From positions 1,798,001-1,862,000 of the forward strand of contig JAWNGF010000006.1 of the NCBI GenBank assembly GCA_037039685.1: 64,000 nt of DNA, written 5' to 3'. The stretch comes from Ceratobasidium sp. AG-K. Lineage: Eukaryota > Basidiomycota > Agaricomycetes > Cantharellales > Ceratobasidiaceae. Both the position numbers and the translations under genes were made by a program. This document shows, in pieces, positions 57,078-64,000 of this stretch (position 1 is its first letter; each line of letters begins with the position of its first letter). The notes under the pieces are model-generated. The model made no database searches and was not told where the DNA came from. It saw only the letters and a list, made by a program, of their open reading frames with translations.

Positions 57078-59916
57078 TCACCCGTCCAACCCAGCCCAAT
57101 CGCTCAATCCCAACTCGGCTCGCTCGTATGCGTACATTGTCAACTGGGCTAAGAAACAAGGCACGTTTTGTTTTTGATCGACCCAAAGCGACTTGAGCTC
57201 CAGGACTTGCGCCTCGATTTCTTCTTTGTTCTGGGCGCCTCCGCCAATTCGGATGGGCTGTGGTCGATCAGTAGGGTTTGAGTATTTGAATCGATGGTTA
57301 GGTTTGGGTTGGGGGCGGTCGAGTTTGGGATAGCCAATCGCCAGCGAAACGTAGTCAGGTTAGGGGTTGGTTAAGGGGTACAAGCCGGGAGATAATTGGG
57401 TACCAGTTACCGGAAAGTCGAGTATGGAATAGTCGGTAGTGAATAAAGTCGTAGAGGGGTTGATTGCGAGGTACGAGTTGGGAGACAGTTGGATATGAAA
57501 TGGAAGGCGTCGAGTTAAAATCAATCAATAGTCAAGTTTGAGTCAGCCAACAATCAACAAAACTAGCAAACAATACGTACGCCCATCACAGCCTGATTGC
57601 CACCGCCCGACGCAAACTTGAGATCAATGTCTCGATCGTACACACTCGTCAACCGAACGTGCTTAGGCTCAAAATGGAGCTTGTATCCCAGCAAGGACGA
57701 AATCGAATCTCGGAACTCGACCGCTTTCGATTGGAATACCTAGTCCACCCTCAGCCTGTGCGTGGAGTAGCGGAGGTAGGGGACGTACCGATTTGAGCCT
57801 CAGAAGCCTCTTCTCCTTTTGTTTCACAACTTCTTCAAGTTCTTCCTTTTCCCTCTGTAGGTTCTCGTACGTCTCTCGGGGCACGCCGTCTCCTCCCTCT
57901 GATGCTGTTGCCACCACAGCTCCCTCGGTGATGCGAGCTCGCAAAACTCCAATCTCCTCCTTCATCCTCCCCACCTCTTCCTCCCGCATGGCGAACCATC
58001 GTGATTCGGGGTTGTCGGCGAGTTGGAGGACGCGGGTTTCGGGCTGTACTCGAGTTAGCTAATTCTATTGAGCAAATGAACGGTCTTGCCTCGGTGTGGG
58101 TTCCAGCAGCGATCTCCCCCCTCAACTCGAACAACGTTTGCTCGAGGCGCTCGATTGTCTCTTCGTGCGCTTGGATTTGTTCCGTGAGCTCTGTCACCTC
58201 TAAAAGCCATGTCAGCCCAATTTGCTACAGCGTCGCAATTTAGAAGAATGGACAAAGCAGCTCATGCTTGTCGCGTGCGTAGATGAAAATCTTGGCCTAC
58301 CCTCTTCAACCTTTTCCCTTTTTTCCCGCTCGCGCACAGCCTCCCATCTAACGGTGCTGAATGTGGCGTCACCGATTTGAGAGCGCATCGACATATCTAC
58401 GACGTCGGCTACAAGGGGTGAGTTACCGAGAATGGGATGATGGTGAAGCGAACTTACGATTGGCCTCGGCGTCCTTCTGTTCCAAGAGCTGCTCCAATTG
58501 TTCGATCCGAGCGGTCAAGGCTTCGTCCCCATCTACATAAGTAGTAGACTGCAAACGACACCGTCAATAGATAACTACCAGAGGTGCACGTCTGCACTCA
58601 CCAAAATTCCCCTCAATACCTTCCTCTCCTCGGACCCAACTCGCACCTTGACCTGCAACGCGGCAACCATCCCACGCATCCTGTCTACCTCGGCCTCGAG
58701 ATCCGCAATCTGGGCTTCGGCATCCTCGTCTTCGTCCTCTTCTCCTTCCCGCTCAAGTACCCCTTTCGCTCCACCTTTTTTCCCACCCGCCTTTAATTCG
58801 CCTACTTGATCGAGTAACGAGGCGTTCTGCATACGCAACTTGGCCACTTCCGCCTCAAGTTGCTCCTTTTCCCTCACTAGCTCCTCGTCGGGTTGGGCGC
58901 TGACGGCGGTGGCGACTCGGAGTTCAGCCTCAGTGCGGGTCATGCGTTGAACTTCAGCATCGAGTTCAGCGACGCGGGATTTAAGCGTTCGGTTCTCTTC
59001 TAGGACGAGTTCGGAATTGTGTTGGGATTGGAGCTGGCGTGTGAGTTGGGCGTTGTGTCGAGTAAGCTGGGTAATGTGGGATGTTTGGCCTGTCTAGTTG
59101 TGAGCGTTGAGTAAAGTATGACGGAATGTACGTACGAGCAAGTTCGTCTTTGATGACGGTCCATTCCTTGTCCCTCCCCGTATTCGAACCAGCGTTGGCT
59201 TGTAAAGATTTATTCTCTGCCAAAGCCTCGTCGAGCTGAGCCCGTAATGTACTGGTCAAGCTTTGTCGAGCAGTGACCTGGGCTTGAGCAGTGTGGAGCT
59301 CGGCCTCGGTCGTTGACAACTAATTAAAATTAGCAAAGCCCAACCAACGCAAAGCAGACACACCTTGCGTTCCAACAGCGCCACCTTGGACTCTAATGAC
59401 TCGACACTCGCCAACACCTGCTCTTTCGCATCCAACAAATCCCCATTCGCAGTCACCAAATCCCGGACTTTTGCCGTCCACGCACTCAAACTGGCCGCAG
59501 CGTCTTCCTACTCCCATCAGCCCAGCTCCAACAAAAAATAAAAACTCACTTTAAGCTTCGTCACAGTCGCCTCCAACCCACTCTTGGCGTCTTTTGCACT
59601 CTTTTCCCGTTCGACAAGCCGGGTATTCTCAGCCTGGACTCGGCTAATCGTCTTGTCCCGCTCAGTGACCTGACCTTCGAGTTGAGCTATTCGCTCCTCC
59701 GCCAGGGCGATGCGTCGTTCCCATAAGTTCTTGGACATGGAGCTCGCGTGTTGGGCGGCACGTTGTGAGCGGCGGGTGCTCGATAACGCCGGGTCTACAA
59801 ACAAACAAAATAAATATTAACGGATTAATTACGGAGTGAGTGGACTTGCCTTCTTCGAGCTGAGCGGCTAGGGTATCCCGTTTGGCTCCTTGTCGGGTCC
59901 GGGCTCGGGTGTCCAT
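57078..59916 (-). CDS. MAD1: Spindle-assembly-checkpoint protein Mad1
   Basis: Coiled-coil scaffold that recruits Mad2 to unattached kinetochores. ATG 59916 (MDTRARTRQGAKRDTLAAQL). Seven or more short introns join long heptad-rich exons (RIALAEERIAQLEGQVTER; EELVREKEQLEAEVAKLRM). Three diagnostic elements are visible. The Mad2-interaction motif RVLQLADNP (about 58008-58034) matches [KR]-V-L-x-x-x-x-N-P. The RLK motif RLLRLKSVF that contacts Bub1 follows. The C-terminal RWD-like domain (FQSKAVEFRDSISSLLGYKLHFE, LTSVYDRDIDLKFASG, then LKSLWVDQKQNVPCFLAQL) ends at TGA 57078-57080. The last intron (about 57265-57580) is some 315 nt, far longer than the others. Total about 680 residues, normal for fungal Mad1. 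Confidence 0.92.
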
Positions 59917-60463
59917 TGTGGGCGGGTTGCTGCTAGGGATGGTCACGTGGGCGTCTGGGGAGCATTGGGCGCTTGTGAAATCTTTGGCGCTCGCGTTTGG
60001 CACGAGTTAGGGCTTCCCCAGTCGGAAGTGTGGTTTGCGGATGATGCAGTACGTGTCATTTGCTTGGCGTAGTAGAGGATAATAATAACTCGGTGCGGTG
60101 TAGACAAAGGAGTGGGGGCAACGTTGATTGACGCGCGTAGACCGGCAATGCATCAGGCCTGACCGAGATGGCGCATGTACGGTGCTTCTCAGGATCAATG
60201 CTGGCCGAGAAGCGGGATTATCTTGCCATGTTAATTTACAGGTAATAATGAGCCGCCACCGAGACACGAGCGGCGTTGAAATTCATCGCCCATCTCACGG
60301 AACCGAGAGCCTGTATGCACACTCAACAAGGTCAAGTCCAGCAGGTTCAATAAATTCAATCGCGATACAATCAGAGCCATAAATAGAACGTATACAGAGC
60401 CGCCCCTCGCGCCACGATCCTAGACTCTGGTAACCCAGTTCTCGGGGTCATGCAATCCAAATT
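59917..60463. other. Intergenic
   Basis: MAD1 promoter and 3' flank of the membrane-protein gene. No gene seen. Confidence 0.55.
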
Positions 60464-61333
60464 TTAAACATTTGAGTGACCGTAGGAATTCTGAGGTGTG
60501 GAAAAGTCGTATCCGCCGTCGTGCTTGCCATCGTGATGCTGCGTGAGGTTATCCGTGCTTTGACCAAGTGGGTGATGGGGGTAATAAGCAGCGCCCGATC
60601 CGGGGGTAGCAAATGCAGCGCCGGTGCTCTTGGCAGTATGACGATACGACTGCTCATTGCTCAGTTGCTCGACATAACGAGACACGATCAATGCGCAGTC
60701 TGTACAACCATTAGCACTGGCTCCATCGCTCAAAGGAGGGGACTTACATCCGTGCAAGAGGAGGGTAAACACGAACACGCAAATGTACCCAATCTTCATC
60801 GCCTTGGTCGCAATCTCACATGCCTGGCGGACGTCAAAGTCCACGCTGGGGTTGGACGCACGGACTTCGGTCATGCACTTTTCGATGTTCGAGTCCTTTT
60901 GGCGGTAGAGTGTGTAGATGAAGAATGCTCCTGCGCCGAGCTGGAAGCCGACCATGTACCAGAGCGCTTGTGCGTAGGCCGAGACGAGAGACCGTTTGCG
61001 AATGATAGCACCAATAAACCTGGACGGAATTAGCACGGTTGACGGAGCCCAGATAGGACTTACCCAAGGATGGAGAGGAAGAACAAAAATGAATAAATCG
61101 ACCCCGCTACGACAAACGCTACTTCCTGAGGCTTATCAAGCGAGACTTGTTTCTTATACTTGGACACTAGACGCATATGAGCACCAACCCGCCAAGGTAT
61201 CGCGTGACTTACTATAAACCGTATACCAAATCGAAGCCGCATACGCTCCCGATCCGAGGAAGGACATGAACGAGAGGACGAATACGCCCAGACGGACGGG
61301 CAAGCAGCAGCAAAAGTGTCGTGTCGGGGACAT
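60464..61333 (-). CDS. Four-helix membrane protein, fungal, unknown function
   Basis: ATG 61333 gives MSPTRHFCCCLPVRLGVFVLSF, with the first helix LGVFVLSFMSFLGSGAYAA. Later exons give VAFVVAGSIYSFLFFLSILG (helix 2), ALWYMVGFQLGAGAFFIYTLY (helix 3), an extracellular-type loop with Cys (IEKCMTE, VRQACEIA), and IGYICVFVFTLLLHG (helix 4). A His/Ser/Tyr-rich cytosolic tail ends NSYGHSNV at TAA 60464-60466. Three introns. About 230 residues. The tetraspan layout with two loop cysteines and an N-terminal CCC (possible lipidation site) resembles proteins widespread in Agaricomycetes. Not a classical tetraspanin, since the CCG motif is absent. Confidence 0.78.
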
Positions 61334-61921
61334 GATTCGTTAGTGAGTGGAGGTGATGGAGAGATGGGCTGGGCGTTGGGTTTATATACAATCGCGTCGC
61401 CTCGTGCGTGACCCGTTCGGGCTGGTCCAATTTAACACACACACTGCCACATTTGCCGCTTCTGGCCGTCTTTTGATAAATTCAGGGTCCATGACTGGCG
61501 GTGCCTTACAAATCCTTTTTCCTCAGATACGAAAGATGTCGCTGAATACACTGTTGGCTGTGAGCTGTACACCTGGCGACAATAAAAACACACGGTGTAC
61601 TCGGCGAACTGCCCGGTTGTGTTGCCCGAACGGACTATAGCGCCCGACATGATATGTCTTTCTTCGTTGAGCACCAATGACGACACAACCAGCCTTCTAT
61701 CACCGGTGATTGATGCTGCGTCAGGGACAGCGGACCTTTTCAGCACGTTCCGACTGGACGTTATCGACTCGGATGGAGCAACCCGACAGGCCAATGCGAC
61801 GGGGCGAACTTGGTAGGCTCAATTGAGCACCGTGCGTGGATTCCTATTTTAGAATCCGTTCATTATAATAGGCTGTCAACTGGGAATTGGTACCTGGGGC
61901 ATAAAATTTCGTTGATATAAT
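61334..61921. other. Intergenic
   Basis: Promoter of the four-helix membrane protein. A TATA-like gtttatatac at 61379-61388 (plus-strand reading; gtatataaac on the minus strand) lies about 45 nt upstream of the ATG. No gene seen. Confidence 0.55.
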
Positions 61922-62885
61922 TCATCCGAACGGACTTTGAACACACGACCGCATTAGAGCGGGAGAAACATCTGACTGACTCAACAAAGTTATCGTTGTA
62001 CCGAGCGAGGCCCGGGACCTAACGACTCCACGGGGCGGGTACAAGTAGCGATCAAAATTATTGTCCAGTTCCACGTATCGGCATACTTCTCCTTCAAGCT
62101 TATCCCAGTGACTATCACCGTATGGTAAGAATGATTGCATTTGCCTCACACTTTCTTCATTCAAATCACAGGCAATAAATATCTGCTTTTTGAGGGCGAG
62201 GCTTGATGATCTGCAGCACGGAATCATCCTCGAGTTCGTTATTGAAGATATAGAAAGTGTGCAGCCTAGGAGTTAAGGTTGCTGGGATGTGGGACATGGC
62301 TATCATCCATTGGTTCACATCGACGTCGTATCCAACGAGGTCACAAATGAGAACCTCCAAGTTCGGAGTCATAGCCAAGTATTCTTGGAGTGTATTAAGT
62401 GCACCCTGATCAACGAATTCCTGATCGGCGCACAACCTAGTGAGATTGGTACGTGCGAGGAAGTCCTTGACGGGTGGGCGCGCAGGGCTTGATTTGGAGT
62501 GTGTGGGTTCTGAAACTAGGCATATTGGTACGGGGAATCGCGAGCAGAGGCAGTAACGAACTTGGAACAGACTCATGGGGGAATACAAGTCTAGAGCTTT
62601 GGGATGATTCATTGCGACTGGTGAAGGTCGGGAATCCTCGCTGTTGAGAATGTGCATCCCGTTAAGTGATAAAGTTTGCAGCTCAGGGCACGCGGCGACG
62701 ATCTCTCGCGTTTCGTGAATACCCGGAGAGGATGTGGCGGATCCACAGTTGGCCACAAAGGCGATCAAATAAACCACGATGCCGGAGTGATCGGGTCGCA
62801 TAGGCTCAAGTGAGAGCGTTAAAATTTCAGATAATTGATCGAAAGATGGTGTGTCATACGGGCTACCAAACAGAAGTACAAGCAA
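61922..62885 (-). pseudogene. F-box/LRR-family remnant
   Basis: A 239-codon frame (62885-62166) has leucine-rich irregular repeats (ACPELQTLSLNGMHIL; RTNLTRLCADQEFVDQGALNTLQEYL; TPNLEVLICDL). Its continuation after one base shift near 62185 (KKQIFIACDLNEESVRQ) reads to 61922. No F-box start is seen upstream, although a short exon could be hidden at 62886-63000. Resembles the C-terminal half of fungal F-box proteins such as the gene at 38945. Confidence 0.55.
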
Positions 62886-63262
62886 GCGATACGGTTCGAA
62901 AATGAGTGAGGTACAGCATGACCAAAACGGTCACTTATTTGATCACTAGTGTGGTAGGGTGGAAACATACATCGGAGGGAGAGACACAAACTTCCGAGGT
63001 TTAGGTCGGAGCAAGTGCAGAATGGGCGCTGGCCACGAGTTCGAGCAGGCGCTAATGAGAACCCTCGTGACTGATTGACTTACTCAATCAATTTACTTGC
63101 TTGATTTTGTCGTCTAACTCCAAACTACACCTTGACTTGGATTGATTCTATAGTGACAGGAGTTGCCGGGCAAGCGAAAATTCTGGCATTCAAAACTGGC
63201 TAAAATACAACAATTTTATCAACAGATGTTTCCAAACAAGGGAAAATGCAATCATGTTAAAT
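62886..63262. other. Intergenic
   Basis: Separates the F-box remnant from the pectate lyase 3' end. No gene seen. Confidence 0.5.
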
Positions 63263-64000
63263 TTAGAATTTGCAGCTACCATTCCAAGTCGTCAGCCAAG
63301 CCCCCTCTGTAGCGGAAAACGGTGCACTTACTTGGCGTTGGAAGTGTTCTTGGTTAATACGGTTGGCTCGTCGCCCGAGCTATTGCCCTGATAAGTGTCG
63401 CAAACAGATTTAAGACTAGTATAGGAGTTGGAGCTTGTGGTGATCGTCGCTACGTCGCCGTAGTTCGAGTTGATACCAGCAAGAAGCTTGCCGTTGATGG
63501 CAATGATATTGCTGATAAGAACGGCCGTTTGTATTGACTGAGAGGGCGCATACATGTGGGTTTAGTGCGTTTATGAATCTCGTAGGGTACATACGTGCTG
63601 CAGTTACCACATGAGCGGTATAGCTTGCCAAAGTCTTGCACACAGTACGAGTCAATCTTGACGGTTCCTAGCCCATAGTTAGTCCAATGTCGCCGCCAAG
63701 CTATCAGCACGATACTTACCGGCACCGTTATGCTGAATAACTTTGTCACTCGCGCCCTTGGCACCCCCGCCAATGATATTTGAGGTACCAGACGTTTGCT
63801 TGATGTGATCGCGTCCTCGCAGACATCCTCGAACCAGACGTTGTAGACGTTGCAAGGGCCAAGGCAATGGATACCCTCGGCTTGGTTCGCGCCGATGACG
63901 ACGTTCCTATATGCGAGTTGAATTACTTGTATTAATTATCAAATGAAGGGCGAAACTCACTGAATAGTAGCTCCAGACTCCAGAATAAATACTGCGTCCT
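63263..64000 (-). CDS. Pectate lyase, PL3 family (3' part, two frame breaks)
   Basis: Secreted Ca-dependent lyase cleaving polygalacturonate. The 5' end is beyond position 64000. The visible exons, read on the minus strand, give the PL3 signatures VVIGANQAEGIHCLGPC, NVWFEDVCEDAIT, then SGTSNIIGGGAKGASDKVIQHNGAG, VQDFGKLYRSCGNCST, NGKLLAGINSNYGD and SSGDEPTVLTKNTSNA, with a last small exon ending CKF at TAA 63263-63265. One-base losses near 63805 and 63525 break an otherwise family-perfect frame. With the two CBM1-pectin methylesterases this makes a local pectin-degradation set: the esterases create the de-esterified substrate for this lyase. Confidence 0.85.

Noticed and set aside
57149..57337. 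Minus-strand 62-codon frame as an extra MAD1 exon
   Set aside because: The alternative frame of the same DNA gives the conserved Mad1 C-terminus (LWVDQKQNVPCFL), so this frame is a shadow.
1..64000. CRISPR arrays, ribosome binding sites, operons, rRNA
   Set aside because: None seen, and the window is clearly nuclear fungal DNA where such bacterial features are not expected.

Overview
This is a 64 kb window of a filamentous basidiomycete genome. The evidence is genes broken by many 48-65 nt introns, chromodomain Ty3/gypsy retrotransposons, plant-cell-wall pectinases (two with CBM1 cellulose-binding modules), and decayed F-box, WD40 and patatin-NB-ARC-TPR genes. An Agaricomycete of the Rhizoctonia/Ceratobasidium kind fits best, but that placement is inference from gene content.

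1-13044: nested retrotransposons. An outer plus-strand Ty3/gypsy chromovirus enters from the left edge (its 5' LTR is outside the window) and ends with a 443 bp LTR at 13044. A second chromovirus (1396-8345, minus strand, LTRs 415/414 bp, about 99% identical) landed inside the outer gag, exactly in its CCHC zinc knuckle, with a 5 bp target duplication. All seven in-frame TGA stops that interrupt gag or pol of the two elements are explained by CGA to TGA at CpG. The inner element carries an 11-nt self-priming site of the Tf1 type. The outer element carries two internal copies of its polypurine tract and a small overlapping 3' ORF with a SUMO-interaction-like motif.

13045-28251: host genes, all on the minus strand: two tandem CBM1-pectin methylesterases, a C-4 sterol methyl oxidase (ERG25), a conserved protein of unknown function, and an MFS transporter.

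28252-37511: rearranged, gene-poor DNA. It holds a 288 bp CACTG-terminated MITE, then a 1947 bp inverted repeat whose two arms have exactly the same length and showed no difference in the stretches compared. Each arm carries a complete gene for a secreted lysozyme-like protein with a chitin-binding (CBM5/12-like) tail. The 3.3 kb spacer holds a further 212 bp inverted pair.

37512-49328: a WD40 fragment, an F-box/LRR-like gene with a local frame problem, an FAD-dependent oxidoreductase, a small membrane protein, and two tandem MetE-C-domain (cobalamin-independent methionine-synthase-like) paralogues. One paralogue uses a GC-AG intron where its sister uses GT-AG.

49329-57077: a decayed patatin/TPR NLR-like pseudogene carrying the second MITE copy, beside a better-preserved patatin-NB-ARC-TPR gene whose patatin nucleophile serine is replaced by glycine and whose frame is broken twice.

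57078-64000: the spindle-checkpoint gene MAD1 (Mad2-binding motif, RLK motif and C-terminal domain all visible), a four-helix membrane protein, an F-box/LRR remnant, and the 3' part of a PL3 pectate lyase.

Several otherwise conserved genes (NLR, PL3, F-box, outer pol) carry isolated one-base frame breaks. Residual assembly indels are a real alternative to pseudogenisation for these. Exon boundaries were read by eye.
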